From Onchocerca lupi (lineage: Eukaryota; Nematoda; Chromadorea; Rhabditida; Onchocercidae), in the NCBI GenBank assembly GCA_028564675.1, contig JAOVVO010000281.1, positions 1 to 64,000 of the forward strand: a stretch of 64,000 bases of DNA, given 5' to 3'. Positions 36,687 through 50,900 of this stretch are shown one piece after another. The stretch's first letter is position 1; each line of letters starts with the position of its first letter. Position numbers and translations under genes: made by a program. The notes below the pieces were generated by a model that had not been told where the DNA came from, did not search any database, and saw only the letters and a list, made by a program, of their open reading frames with translations.

Positions 36687-37128
36687 TATTCACTTGTATT
36701 AATCGCAAAGAAATAATATCTTCAATTGTTTTACTTTTCTTTTTCCTAATCGTTTAGTTGTCCAAATTCAATATTCGCAATAATTTCTATTTCCAAGTAA
36801 TTCGGAAAATTGATAAAATTTCGTATCACTTTTAGCTTGATGTTTATGATATTTGTTAATTATGATATATGACTAGTCGTTTCTCCAAAATTTGTTTCTA
36901 TTGAGTGCCTATTGAATGTATTTTTTAAATCATATCAGTTGAAAATAACTTTTATAATGGAATTCTTCAGCTTCATCATTTTGACCCAGGGAAAAGCAAA
37001 AGAGGAGAAACACGGGAAATGCAGAATTTCTTTTTCCATAAAAGGTAATTGAATGAAGAAGGGAAAATGAATTCTTCGATTCTTATCTTCTTGTTTGCAG
37101 TTAAGCTCGATTCCGTATCCTCTTGATA
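34735..37128. other. Intergenic between the patched-related and DB genes
   Basis: No gene supported. A 91-codon plus frame at 35963-36238 contains five consecutive histidines (a CAT run near 36117-36130), and a coding-like Q-rich stretch follows at about 36240-36330 in another frame; neither has a recognisable domain. A pure T32 tract occupies 36651-36682. Just upstream of the DB gene, 36957-37046 reads as a short frame ending at a GTAATT donor-like site and may be a 5' UTR exon. Confidence 0.4.
36651..36682. repeat. T32 homopolymer
   Basis: Thirty-two consecutive thymines. The open frame spanning it (36433-36702) encodes a poly-Phe tail and is not a gene. Confidence 0.9.
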
Positions 37129-38575
37129 ATGTTATGGCAATTCATATTAGCTCCTCTGTTCATACGGCAATCAATCGCTCAGCAGGTTTTAATTTTCTCC
37201 GAAAATTGAAAGATTTTTTAACTCATGAATTTGTAAAAGCATAACGAAACAAATCCGATTCAATTAATAATCAAAGCCGCCAAATTCTAAATATAAACTT
37301 TTATTTTAAGCCGAAAAAATATATTAATTTATGAATTAAATGGAAAAAAAAAAGAATTGCAGTTAAAACAATGTCCATATATCCCAATATCGGGATGTTG
37401 TTCTCTGAGGTGGACATCTGACTGTGTTCCAAAGCATTGTTTCAAATATATTCTCGCGCGATGTCCGGAACGTAAAACTCTGATGTTTAAGCGTAATGTG
37501 AAAGAGACAAATTACTTAAAACGATCACCAAATTCCGCATTTCATGGCCATCCCCTGGTATATTTTCCAAATTCTTAATTTAAATTTGGAAGAACCTAAA
37601 ATGTTGCAAATAAAATTAAATTGATCTGAGATCCGAGAAGTCACTTTTTAGTAATGGATGGACTACTGAAAACACAAACTAATTAATCGTAATGATTTAA
37701 AAGAAAAAAAATCCATTTTATTACCATTACGGTATAGCTAGATGTTTGGTACTCTCAACCTTTTCCAGCCTCTTTGTGGTACAGTCGAATTAGGTTACAA
37801 GCCATGTACCAGCCGAGCTGTAGCAGATAAGCTTTTCCAATCATGCTGCAATATCTATGTACCAAAAGAATGTCGTTCAATGTGTGTTTATGAAACTGAT
37901 CAAAATGCTACGCGTGAATTGGTAAATATTGATCAAATCTTTTATAAAATTTAATTCCACAAGTCACTTAATTATATTAGAAATGCAATTATTCCTATAT
38001 ATATTTGATAGATCGTTTCGATCTGTTGAATTCTAAGATTTTTAGATAGTAAGAATATAGGGTTACTTTATGAAACTTATTTAAGAAATTTATAACATCA
38101 AATGTTTTCACATATTTGCTTTTGCTATCCGCAAATGATTTGCTATTGGAAAAACAGCAACACATGATGCTTCCAACATATTCTGGGTATTTCGGAAGTC
38201 TGAATAATGTAGTTTGACAGTACTTTGATAATAAATTTAAACTTCAGCTCATTTCAAATTTCCGTGAGAAGAAATGCGGTCTCAAATATTTATCTAGCAT
38301 TCTTTATTGTGCATCACAGAATCGCGACAATCGCAAATGCTGCATACACTTGGATTTAAATGACCCACAGCTTCAGGTAAGCATATATATATTATAAATC
38401 AATCTCAATAAATGAACGAACTGGATAAATCAACTTACAGGTGGGTAGCCGATGTTTGCGGATGTGCGATCCAACTGGAACGGCCATCGAACAAATCACA
38501 ATGGAAGATGCCACCTGTATGTATAACTGGAATGTTATCATGTATTGTCACCATAGTGGTATACGAGAAATGTGA
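37129..38575 (+). CDS. Secreted DB-domain protein, 5 exons, 222 aa
   Basis: Small secreted cysteine-rich protein with a C-terminal nematode DB module (Pfam PF01682); some DB proteins bind neuronal immunoglobulin-superfamily receptors in C. elegans, but the role here is unknown. Exons: 37129-37185, 37363-37557, 37769-37921, 38248-38376, 38441-38575, all phase 0. Exon 1 encodes a short signal peptide (MLWQFILAPLFIRQSIA) after a TTTGCAG acceptor. Exon 2 is a separate Cys-rich segment with paired cysteines (SGCCSLRW). Exons 3-5 form the DB module: KLFQSCCNIYVPKECRSMC, then CGLKYLSSILYCASQ, a CC pair, RCLRMCDP and a final Cys before HHSGI. For exon 3 I chose the TTTTCCAG acceptor (37761-37768) rather than the nearer ATG at 37742, because it is far stronger and preserves phase. 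The nearest AATAAA is about 430 bases downstream (39008), so the 3' end is unsure. Confidence 0.87.
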
Positions 38576-39837
38576 TTGCACATATGTAGATTATTAAAAA
38601 TTATAATGCTAGTTCTTCTGAGATCCCTTCAGAATACATAAAAATTTCAAATTTCTAAAAGAAAAAAATGTTGCTCATACAGATGTCTTAATGACAGAAA
38701 GATAATTCTAGAGGCATTGAAAATTTTATTCAACTATTTCTGGATAAAAAAGACTAAAATATCATAACAAGAAGATACAGAGAATATCCCATAATAACAC
38801 TACAGCTTTATTGCCTTATAAGTAACTGTTATATTCGTTATTTTCAATTAAAAATGCATAAAATAATTGTCATCAAAAATTTGTTTCATTATCGAATTCT
38901 GGGGTACAGGAACTGATACATTTAATGATTGAACAAGAAATTAATACTAAATTACAAGTCATCTTCCAGGTACTTTGTGGTATATTACCCCAATTTACAT
39001 CACTGTCAATAAATACAATTACGGTAATAACTACAGTTTTCAACTTTTTCCAGTTTTAAGAGAAATATATATGTTATTTTCATTTTACTCGTGGAATTTA
39101 ATGCAGCACAGTAATTGTATACACAATATTTCACAGAATTTGCATTATTGTAATTTTAACAGATTAATGGATAATTAGTAATTTGTAATAAATAATGGCA
39201 GGAACAAAAATATTAGCTGAATACTTGAAAATTCAATTTCCAAAAACAAAAATTTTTCGATTATCATACAAAACAGATATTCTCAAGCAGAATGAGAACT
39301 TACTACAACTGAACAAGAAATTATGTATACATTAAGTCTTTCTATACAACCATCTAAAACCTGATTCACCTCACAGAATTTTAAAAATTTGTCATTTTGA
39401 TTTGAAGATTTGAAACACACAGAAATATAGGCATTCGATAATAGATAGCTACGTGAAGAAATATCTCAAAATTAAAGAAGAAATAAATGTTTCAAAAAGC
39501 GGAAACGCGACAATTTTTCTCTATAATAAATCGTTTTATCTTGTGATCTAAGCCACAACTTTTTTTTTCCAGACTAAATCAAAATTTCTGTCAAATTAGA
39601 CGCAATAAAACATCTGTAATCCCGATAATCCTATTTAATTTATGGCAGAAGTTACTAAAGATCTTAACTTTTAAAATCATGAAAATTTTTACATAAAATA
39701 GAAAACTTTGGAGGAGAAATTGCAAAGACAAAGAATTAAATGAAGATATACTTTCAAAAACAATCAATTGGCAAGCATTATAATTCTGGAAGCACCCGTT
39801 AATATCAGATGATTTCGCCATATGTATTTGCGTATGT
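38576..39837. other. Intergenic between the DB gene and nck-1 (convergent)
   Basis: AT-rich with no recognised gene. The two flanking genes are convergent, so both 3' UTRs lie here. Open frames at 38975-39178 (plus) and 39591-39821 (minus) lack domains. Confidence 0.5.
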
Positions 39838-42800
39838 TCATCTTGGCAACGGTTTAATCAAAAACAGTCGTTCATTGGTCTTATCATTGGTATAAATTGG
39901 ACTTGCCATATAATGCTTCAATAGATCGTCCATAGTTACGAACGTTCGAGTGCCTATTTTAAATGATTTATTCGCCACATCCACCTGTACCCAGAAATGC
40001 TTATTGCGACTAGCAGCTTTCAGCGAAATCGAATAATCACCCGGCTGAAAACAATGTTCTGATAAGCTAGATAATCTATGCCATCTAATAATTAAAATTT
40101 TGTTAAAATGAAAAAAGAGACGGAGATGTGACGGTAGGGTATTTCTTCGCTCGAATTTCTTTTTAAAAATTGTTATTAGCTCCTCCAAATGATGTATAAA
40201 CTTTCGTCATCATTCCCTTTTTGTGTTACAATTTCTTTATCTAGGAAACGTAAAGAAATTTTCATGCATTCATAAGAAATTTTTTAAAAATTGAAAGTTT
40301 ACTTACATTACTTTCGCTGTCCCTGACTAAGTAGTCACCATCAATACCGCGAGCATTCAGCAGTGCATCAGTTTCATCACGTGACAATTTTCCATAATAC
40401 CATGGTTGATTTGCATACGGACCAGTAAGTCGAGAATTGCTGCAATAAATTTATATCAACTTATTTTAACTTCTTATTAAAAATAAAAATAGAGTGTCAA
40501 ATGAGAACTTCCATAGTTTTACGACCATTTACATTTGTCTTCCTGCAACTGCATCATCTAATTTAATATTCGTAAATAGCAATAATGGTAAGAAATAACA
40601 AGATTCATTGTTAATTAAACATTTTTTAAATAAAGACTCCTGGATTTTATGGCGAAGGTGCCAATCTTCAATTTTGCACATTATTAAATGCTTTACTCGA
40701 ACATATTACCAATTAAATGGAGAAAAAGCAATAAATATTTCGGTAATAAAGAATGTTGCGAATACAAAAGTGTACAAATCCATGAAATAAAAAATCAAAA
40801 GCCTGATCTCCAAAAATTACATAAAATGCAAGAGAAAATAATGAAGATGCCATAAAAACTTGTAATTTAATTTTTTTCGCCCTCCCTAATTTATAACAGA
40901 AGTTATTTCTGAAGGACAAATTCCATTTTAAAGTTAGTCCAACCTCTTTTTCTTATCTTCCCCTTCTGCTTTGAAACTAACCTGCCATTTCTTATTGCTG
41001 AAGAAAGTCCATTGTTACTAGATGAAGCTTTCAATCTCCGTTCTGATATGGATGAAACAAAATGATCTGCATTTGGATCCGGATTTGAATCTACTACCTA
41101 GAATAAAAACATTCAATTGCTACAATCTTAGACGGCTAAATGTTGAGTAAATATGAATAAAGCAGTCGATTAAAACAGAACCTCTATATAATTTGTTGGT
41201 ACAAGTCCCATGCAACCTTTTTCGTTTCGAGCTTTCCACCATTCTGGATCATGGGCTGGATGATCGATGATAACCAAACGTTCGCCTGAAAATAATGTAG
41301 CAAATTTTTCAAGTTTTGAATATTCAAAACTTTGGAAAAAAGTATTTATCAAATATTGATGATAACTTGACTATTGCTTTTAGAAAAATATTAGCATGTA
41401 GCTAATAACAAGACCTAATTTTTAAATAAATTAAAGACTCAATTTTTTATATATATGAAAAAAAAAAAAAAAAAAATTATCGGCGAAACTCATTCGCACT
41501 CCAATATATTATTCTTCCCAGATTTCAACCTCTAATCAAGCAAATATCAAAAAATATTTATTTCTGTTCTATGCTGTTTTCTTTTTTAATACTGATTAAA
41601 AAAATCATGCATTAAATTTGCCAAAGTAAATAATATCAAACTTATTTTAATGTAAGCTACTAAAGATATATCCATTCCATTGTTTACCTTTGTAGAATGA
41701 CAATTCTTCTGCATTTTGAGCTTCAAATGAGTACAGTGCAACGACTACTTCAAGGACCCTTTGCAAAGGCAACATGATGAGTCCATTGTTGGACTGCAAA
41801 ACAATTTTTCACCATTTGAAGCATCTTAATATTTAATAAATATTCCGCACAGAAAAACTATAAATTACTAAATCGAATTTACTCTGCAAAGAGGAAAAAA
41901 AGAAAAAGATTTGAACCTTGCTGAAACCATTCCCTATTTCGATATTATTTTTCGAAGTCGAAAAAGTATTTGGAGGAGATTCGTCAATATAATTCGATGG
42001 AAACCATCCCATTTGTTCCCGACACTGAAATGAAACATTTCTTTTATTCCTTGGAAAAATATTTAGTCATATATAGACGAAATTCTTTTTTTCGCTATAT
42101 CTTCTCTTCTTGTTCAATATTTTCCATGATACAAAATATCCAATTAAAAAATTTCGGTCAGTTAGATGTTTTTTTGTCCCTTAAAATATATACTGTATGT
42201 AATGAAAAATGAAACAGTACTCAGTCTTTTACACTATATTTATTTGAAAATAAAACAGAAAATAATTTTTTAAAAACATTATATCATCATTTTTTAAAAA
42301 TATTATATCATTCCAGAGGAAATGATATCATTAACACAGTAATAGCATAACATGTAATAAAGATGGATTAAAGAAAACGGCATACTGATTGCTTCAATTT
42401 TTAAATAAAGAAATAACTTCAAAAACTGATTTTTAGGACCGAAGATTTGGTAACAACTAATTTACTAAACGGAATCCAATAAGAACTATTAATTACCTTC
42501 CCTTTCCACCAGCCATCGGAGCTTTTTTCAAGAACGGTAACAATATCACCTTTGCATAATCTCAATTCATCTTCTCGCTGCGGTTCATAAGAATATTTTG
42601 CAACAGCTTGTGATATCATTCCAGTAACCTAAATAAAAATTCATTTATTTAGTAGGGAATAAGTGCATTTATATGAAGACAAATATAAAAGTTCTCCCTA
42701 CTTCTTTCTATGGGATCCTAGAAAACTCACACTGAAAAAATCCAACAAACAATAAATGACTTTCTTTCCGAATTGCCATAAAATTTCCTCCTATTACAAT

Positions 42801-42871
42801 CCCTGCCAACTTGCAAAACGCAATTTTTTCCTGCCAACTTGCAACGCAATTTTAATGATCTACAAAATATT

Positions 42872-42910
<39 letters not shown>

Positions 42911-44924
42911 TCAAAAAATTGCGATCAAAACAGACTTCAAAAACAAAACAAACATAATTAATACTTTAACTGATCTGCTGAAACCATTTTCGAAACTACC
43001 ATTTCCAGAAACAGCGGCTAATGCTGGACGACTGATAATGAGTTCTGAAGATGAAGCCTGCAATTAACTCCGAATGATTACGAAAGCCAATTACTTATTA
43101 TAATGATCATAGCATTTTAGAGATGGATGCATTACTAGACATCGTTATAAATAAGAAAGAATTTTACAATGTTTAGAGTATAATATACCATACTGAAATA
43201 TGAAAATAAAAGAAATCTTGAATGCATCATTCTTTATGATAACGGGAACCGAACAGATACCAAACCTAGTTTTACAAATACAAAATAAATTTCTGAAAAA
43301 AAAAATTAAATTCACTCCTCACAGATGAAAAATATTGTTACTGATAAAAACTACAAATATTAATTCTTTAAAATATTTGCACCTATACAATCAAATTCTC
43401 TCAACAAAGAAAAAGTGAGAATGATATACTGACATGAAACATTCGAAAAAGCTAATGAAACTTTTTGTATTTTTTAAAGCTACGCTATAAATTCATTAAA
43501 TAAAAACCACTTACTTGATTGAAATCAGTTGTTTTGCTTTTCGATTTTGTCTTACCAAATCCTTTAATTGTTCCTTTTGCTTTTTCCACAAAAGATTCTT
43601 TCCGAACATAATTCGATGGAACAAAACCAACGACGCCTTCTTCGTTCACGACCTGTAAATATTGTATTTATACAACATTCCACAACTAGTTATTCTTTTT
43701 ACAAAGTTATTTTGAACCTACTCAGATCTATTAAATCTGTCAAAAAAATTCGAGATAGATTCAAACAATACAATCCATATTTTTAGCTTAATCAAAGGTT
43801 GATACAGAGAGAAAGACTGTTTATACGTTAACGTAATCTAAATCGAAATACGTTAACAATCCTTGAGTATATAACAAAAGTATCATATTTGACTATGAAT
43901 TCAAAATGACAGATAAACGATATTTGCAACATTTTAAATATACTTTAAGATGATAAATAGAGATTGTTGTAATTAGCAAAGTCGACTGACAATCCGATTA
44001 TAAACTATGTAGGGTCACCATTTTAACTGAAGCCTGTAGTGCTATCTGAATCACCAGTACTGAAATTTTGGTTCTAAAAGATGAAATAAATAGATATTAC
44101 TCTCAAAAATCCATATAATACGTGAGAATTGGAATCAGGGAATGAGAAAGCGATTAAAAAAGAAAGAATTTCCATGTCTTTATGCGGAACCAATTAACTG
44201 AATACTGAATGCATTAAATGAGCATGCATAAATATAACTAGCGCATACATAAATAACATATCAATATACGACTTATCAGTGTCATTTTGTAGTTAAAATA
44301 TTTTATAGATAACAAAGAAGGTTGTTAATGGTGGATAATTCTTTTAAAAAAAAAGTACTTTTTTATACGAAGGGGAATGACTGTATGAAAATAAAAAAAT
44401 AGTCAAATACAAAAAAATTGGTGATAGAAACGAACGAAAGAAAAGCTTCTTCTGAGCTGGCACTGAACTATTAAAAAAAGCTTTTTTTTTAATCAATTGT
44501 CATATTTAAGCACTGAATAAGATATCGACAATTAATGTAACGATTGATTATCCAACTTTTCGACGTCTTATTAGCCATTACCTGCTGAAGAAAAATATCA
44601 AATATTACTACTCTTTTGAGGAGTATAAATTTCCAAATAACTGAATATGTAATTTTCATAACAATGAGCAAACTTACTACCTCAAACTACTTTTTCCTCT
44701 CTTACTTATTCCAATGAATTTGAAAGATAGTGTACAATTCAAATTTTTCATTAAATCATAATCTAAATTCTCGAAACAAACAATAGCAATAAATAATAAC
44801 TTACTTTCCACCAATTTTTGGTATCATCGATTAATTTGAGTCTTTCGTTCTTTCTAATGGTAAGTTCGCCTTCCTCTTGCGCATTGTAATCATATTTGAC
44901 AACAACGAAAACATCATCGCTCAT
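39838..44924 (-). CDS. nck-1: Nck adaptor protein (SH3-SH3-SH3-SH2), 10 exons, 418 aa
   Basis: Cytoplasmic adaptor linking phosphotyrosine sites to actin regulators (WASP/WAVE, PAK). Exons on the minus strand: 44924-44805, 43652-43515, 43057-42965, 42628-42497, 42024-41917, 41793-41688, 41285-41182, 41097-40982, 40439-40307, 40044-39838; all phases agree. SH3-1 (about residues 4-58) has KYDYNAQEEGEL, NWWK and VGFVPSNYV. SH3-2 (about 123-175) has KYSYEPQREDEL, DGWWKG and GWFPSNYI. SH3-3 (about 209-267) has ALYSFEAQNAEELSF, EWWKA and GLVPTNYIE. The SH2 domain (about 316-410) has WYYGKLSRDE, the phosphate-binding arginine in GDYLVRDSES, and PGDYSISLKA. The order and GWFPSNY signature are diagnostic of Nck. 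The start is ATG 44924, giving MSDDVFVVVKYDY at once. The length is slightly above vertebrate NCK1 (377) because of longer linkers (exons 3 and 8). Ser/Thr-rich linkers could be phosphorylation sites; that is inference. Confidence 0.95.
42265..42316. repeat. 24-bp tandem duplication in an nck-1 intron
   Basis: TTTTTTAAAAAYATTATATCATY occurs twice in direct succession within the intron between nck-1 exons 4 and 5. Confidence 0.75.
42802..42908. repeat. 28-bp tandem duplication followed by A36
   Basis: CCTGCCAACTTGCAAAACGC and a shortened copy CCTGCCAACTTGCAACGC stand in direct repeat (42802-42854), followed 18 bases later by 36 consecutive adenines (42873-42908). It lies in the intron between nck-1 exons 3 and 4. 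The plus frame 42756-43067 across it encodes poly-Lys and is not a gene. The pattern recalls the 3' end of a retroposed sequence, but no target-site duplication was found. Confidence 0.75.
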
Positions 44925-47900
44925 CGTTAACGATATCTTTTTGCAATACTATTACAACGATTATTTTCTAACTGGACTGAAGCCAGCATCAACCAAAATA
45001 ACTAGACTTCTTGAGGTATTTTTAAATAAATGTAATAAATACACGCTGCTTCTTTTCTCTACACCTGAAATAAAGTTTCAACTCAAAATGAAATCAAATC
45101 TTTGCAAACAATGAACATTAAAACGGAGTCATAGCAATAAATGAAAAGAAAATAAATTGAAAATAATAAATGAGGAAATAACAGCTTAAATGTTGAACGA
45201 GAATTACCACTGCTGAGAAATATGAGATGTAAAAAAAGTGTTCGCTAAGTGTAAACAATCGAATGGCTACTTTAAACAAATAAAATAATATCCGAACGGA
45301 TCAAGAATCTTTATAATGATTTCAAAAGTTAATCAAATGAAACCCTACTTATTGATTATAATGAAATCTTAATTGCAAATTTTGATAAAAGAATTACAGT
45401 TAAGTTAATGAGTGCAAAAAAAAATTACAGTTGGTACAATTTTCAATTACTGATGTGTCTCACATCAAATAATTTGCTAGCTAATCAATCAAGCGTCCTG
45501 AAAGGTTAACTAACAAGCAAACAAACTGTAAAAACCATTGCAACTGTTAGAAATGTTTCGAATGATACAGCTAGATTCAATAAATACAATGACATTTCCA
45601 CCTACTTGCTTTAGCAATGACAGATACATCCAGACATTTAACATCTGAAGTTTCAAGAATTGTCTTTTTAGGAAGTTTTTTCTTTTTTTCTTTCTTATCA
45701 TACTTCAAATGCCACATTGCTAAAGCCAATTGTGAAGATAAATTTCGTAGAGGAAAGTGAATCCCCAGATAATATTTGAAAACCTTAGAATAAGTTAAAT
45801 TTTCGGATTCGAATTGATTTGCTTATCGTAAAATATAATGCTACACTTCTTAGTTTCGTATGTATCTATATTGCGGAAATCAAATAACTGAATATTTTGA
45901 CTCTACGGAGCTTTTCCGTAATTTCGGAAAATTAAACAATACCCAAATAGAAAATCAAGTTCAATAAAACGGAAATTCAAATATAAATCTTCTAAAGCGC
46001 CACTGAATCTCCTTTCGCCTCCTTCCAGTAGAACAAGCGTAGACAATTGTAAAAATTCGCACAGCGATGGCATCATGCAAAAATAATGTATCTTTTATTT
46101 TATAATAAGATAAATAAATATTCATTTTACGTATTCATCACATTCAAAGATTTAAAAAAAAAAAAGATCCATCTTTTGAAATTCTCTAAAAAAAGTTTCA
46201 AAACTTCTAGAAAAATTACAAAAAAAGTCTTTGAAGTTAAATTCAAATTTTCTTTGGATAATCAACAAAAATAGTTTAATTTTTCTTTTTTCATTATACC
46301 GCCATTCTCATAACAAAAAAATATATCTAAGATAAGAAATGACTGAATTAAAACAAAAAAATTAATGTTGAAATGAAAAAAAAGCAATTTAAATTGATGT
46401 TAAGAATGAAGAAGAGAAGGGAAAAAATTGAAAGAAAATTTTAAAAAATATTGCATAAAGTAGAAAATGAAAGAAACTTCCGTCAAATTTTTCAAATTAT
46501 TGAAATCTTTTTCGAATATATTAATTGAAACATTCTGATTTTTTTTTTTTTTTTTTAACGGTCAATACAGTCAATCAGAAAAGATGAGGAAATGAACTGA
46601 AAAAAGAAAAAATAGAAAATTCTACGGTATATATGTTATATTATCCAAGAAAAAAATATTATCTATCATTCTCAGTTGAAATGAATTGACCCATTTAATG
46701 ATAACTGACAGCTTAACAAATGCCAATACCAATTTTATAAACCAATCGTTGAAATCGAATCCTTAATTCGAATTAAATTAAATTCGAATTCATCTTTAAA
46801 AAAATCCGAATTTAGTAATAAGGACATTTTTCAATATAAATGTATTGGAAGGAAAAAAAAATGAGAAATTGGAAAACGATTATGGCAACAAAAAGAAAAA
46901 AAAAAGGCAAACTAAAAATATTCGAGCAAAGGTAATGATAATATACGAAAAAGGTAACATTAAATAAGTGATACGATTGCCAAAAAATGAAATAAATATG
47001 GCCTTGAGGACAAATTTGAAAATGTTCTTAAAGACCAAAATCCATCGAAAACTCTCTTATTTCTTTTCTTTTTTGCTATACAATTGAAATTTTTATCAAC
47101 ATGAAAATCTGCTCGAAAAGCTCCTCATCAAAACTTTTTTCCGATAACATCTCATCGACAATTTTGTTATTTATTAATTGAATTGGCCTTTTTTTTTAAA
47201 TTGTTGAAGCAAAAAGATAGCATCCAATTTTATTGCCACTAATTCTAATTGTAATTTTATCAATTGTTGGTAGAATTGCTGAATTTAAAATCTTTCGATT
47301 TTATTTTGTGAAATTTAATAAAATAGTGAAATATAATCGCTCTTGCTATTAACTGATAAATTAAGCACAAAAAGCAATCAATGATTGCTTTGAATAAAGT
47401 TAAAGAAAATAATTGAAAAAATTTTGAAGGACAAAACTAATTGTCATTTGATGGGAAAGGAGGAAGTACAATTTCAAAAATTAGCAAAATTTTTGATTTC
47501 TCAAACGCTGTAATTTTATCGACAATTGGTTTCCCATAATTATGCAAAACTAAAACTATAGATTTCCAATTTATGCATTTTTTTTTCTTTTTTTTCTTTA
47601 TTTTTTGGAAAGAGAGAGAAAATTTACCGAAAAATAAATTTCCTCAAAAAATAAAAATGGATCAAATGAGTATTAGTGGAAATTCATCAGAGAAAAAGAA
47701 ATTCATCGGTAGGAAATTTTTAATCCAACATAAAGAGTAGGAAAATTGCAGGAATAGGGTGAAGAGAAAAGCCTATTTCCATTTCATTTTCATTTTTTTT
47801 TCTTTTTTTTTTCAATCTTTTCCAAATTTTTCTTCTTCACTTTCCTCCACATACAAAGATAAATATAGTTTTGTCAGACGAAATAATAAATGCAAAAAAA

Positions 47901-50900
47901 AAAAAGAAAAAAAAAGGAAACAGGAAACAACCGGAAAATACCTTGTCATAAATCCTCGATAAATAGCAAACAAAAAAATTTTTAAAATTTTTGTAGGAAA
48001 AACATAGGCAAAAGTACCGGTTTTTAATGATGCTTGGTGAACCGAAGGATAAACTGGCCAATATTGTTCGACAATGAAATGTAGTATAAAAATATAAACA
48101 TGTATAATAATGATTTCTGAATTCTAAAAATGTTATTTAAAAGATAAAAAAGAATACCAACTACGTCAACATGAATAGGTATCGGAATGCCGAGAAAACT
48201 GAAGATTTGACTTTAAAAACTGATCCAACAAGCATATTCATTTCGGAAATTTTAGAACTTCAAGTTATTCAATACATTGAAATATGACATAACAACAAGA
48301 TAAGAAGAATCAATTAAATAGCATTTGACAATCCCTTGGGAGTGTCAAAACTCTTCGATGATATTTTCGTGGTTTGCTTCAACAGTGCCTTGAACAGATG
48401 GTATCAGATGGCAGAAGGATGACCTTCTGTCTCCGTTTGACAGAAGGCTAACATTGAATTAAAATGTTCTCTAAATGTGTTTCTATTCATGTGACAAAAG
48501 GCTACATTGTGATCATCAACGTGTCTCCACGTTCATGCAACAGTATGAATCCATCAATTAAATAGATTTGCAACATATTCAAATGCATACAAATATAAAA
48601 AATCATTAATTGTAATTGCTAAAAAGTAACATTTTTAATTCGAAATCTTTTTATTCCGACTTTCCTACTACTTATAACTTATTTTATTATTTCTTCTTTT
48701 ATTTTATATGAATAAAATTCGACTAATGAAGAAATATTCTTTAAAATTTACTCTTTATAAAAGTTAGTAATAAAAGAAATTGTATTGTGGAAAATGTTCT
48801 ATTTATTGATTTCTACAGATATGTTCATATGTTAAACGTGTAAAAAAGATGTTTCAAACTTTCAACAAAAAATTCGAATAAAATTTCTGCAAGAGTTCTT
48901 ATAGAATTTCAATGTGATTATAAAAAGACAGAGAAGTTTATATATAAAAAATATATATACCATGAATATCAGAAATGAATATAATCTAAATAGGTACAAG
49001 GTACAGGTATACAACAATAATGACCTCATCAGAACATCGAACGAAAGCAATGCAGAAGATATAACGTCGACCCTGTCCTATTCTTGCAGTATTCATGAAT
49101 GAGGGGATTTAAAATTTTAAAATTAGAGAGGAAATGATTGGCTGTTGCTATCACTGATTTGTGTAATAAATTAAAAGAAGAAGATGAAGAAAGAAGGTCC
49201 TAATCGTCTGGTAGTGTCGGCATAATAAATTTCAACTTTCTATAGCTAATACTGACTTGAAAAAAAAAAAAAAGAAAACAAATATAAAAATTCGAAAACA
49301 GAAAAGAACACAAGATAATACAATACAAAATTTTGCCTGTTCAACATTTTGATTTGCCATAACAGTCATACCTATTGTTATGAAAATTACGTAAATTAAT
49401 AATTTGACATAAAAATCTCTTATATTGGAAAATTTGCATTTTTACGTTAACAAAAATTGTATTAAAAATAAATATTCGATGAATAACAAACATAGAGTGG
49501 GAAAAATAATTATTGAATAAGTTGACTTGAAGTTATCTAATAGTGAATTGCGAACAATACTAACGCTTAAAATGACGTATTTTGCGTCAATTCAATTATT
49601 TGAATCGTATCAGTATGATTCGTATTTCACTATTATATTACTATTATATTTGAAATATAAACATAAAAATATCTATTTCAGATTTGCCTATTTTAGACAA
49701 ACAACTTTTCACAGTTACAATTATCATTCAGTAGTTGGTTTGTTATAATTTATCTTTTATCAGTTTATCATCGCCTTTATTTTCAAATTGAATGAGAGAA
49801 AGGAGAGAGAAAAGATGAAGAAACAACAATAATAGCAATATCACCAACGTTATCTTCTTATCATCTCTCAAAATTGCAAACAGTATAGTGAAATAATCTT
49901 CGGAAAGATGCAAAGCAAAATCATTTATTCGAGTGAAAAATAGTTTTTTTTTTTTTTTTTCGAGCTGTAAATGATTGAATGCCATTTACTGTACCCAATC
50001 ATTCAATGGTATGGTCAAATTGCCAATCACTAGGAATAAATGATGGAATGTTAGAAAGGAATCAATCAGGACATTTGGACATCTGGACATCGTCTTTATT
50101 GAGATGTATGATAAGGAAGCTTATAAAAGAATCTTTCTTTGCGTAGAAATAAATATATAATAATGTTAGTAGAATTAACCAAACATTTAAGATCAGAAAG
50201 TTAGAAATTTCATCGATCGATTCATTTTCTTTCAATCTAAGAATTATTCTTGTTAAAAAGATAATTCCTTTCAATTCAAATCATCATTTTTACATTCTTT
50301 GAGAAGTGACGTCATTCCAAATTTTACCTCATAACTTAATCAAATCATATTCGATTGATTTTCTTTTATCTCAATATATTTCAAAAAGAATTTGAATCAC
50401 AAGAGAAGAGATAGGACCAAGATGTTTGCTTTAAAAATAGAAGAAAAAATGATTTTAATTAAAATTTAAATCACTTAAAGCAGAAAGTATAAATAAGGAA
50501 AACATAAAAGATTAGAAATGGAAAATTTGAGCAGGAAGAAATAAAGGAAAGGATGAAAAGATTTTATATTAAAAATGATTAAAGGTAAATATTGACAATA
50601 AGATTATATACAATTCGAAGAAATGATAATATGATAAGATGAAAATATAAAGGAAAAGAAAAAAAAAAGAGATTAGACGATCTTCGGCAGTTTTTATTAT
50701 GATCGTCTTTTCTGATCATCAGAATTCGTTGGATTCAATAGTACTGATTCGTTTGTTATAGTTTGATATATAGGCTGATGTTATTTATAATAATCACAAC
50801 ATTTTGAAATTTCTGCTTTTTTTGGAAAAAAAAATAATTTGTAAGTGAATAATTATTTGATTTCACTTATTAAACAAATTTTGCCTTATCACATGCAATG

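Noticed and set aside
36433..36702. 89-codon plus frame
   Set aside because: Its C-terminal part is poly-Phe from a T32 tract.
37742..37954. ATG at 37742 as exon start in the DB gene
   Set aside because: The TTTTCCAG acceptor at 37761-37768 is stronger, and the phase works directly from exon 2.
42756..43067. 103-codon plus frame
   Set aside because: It runs through an A36 tract (poly-Lys) and antisense to nck-1 exon 3.
47759..48061. Opposed Lys-rich and Phe-rich frames
   Set aside because: Both derive from A/T homopolymer runs.
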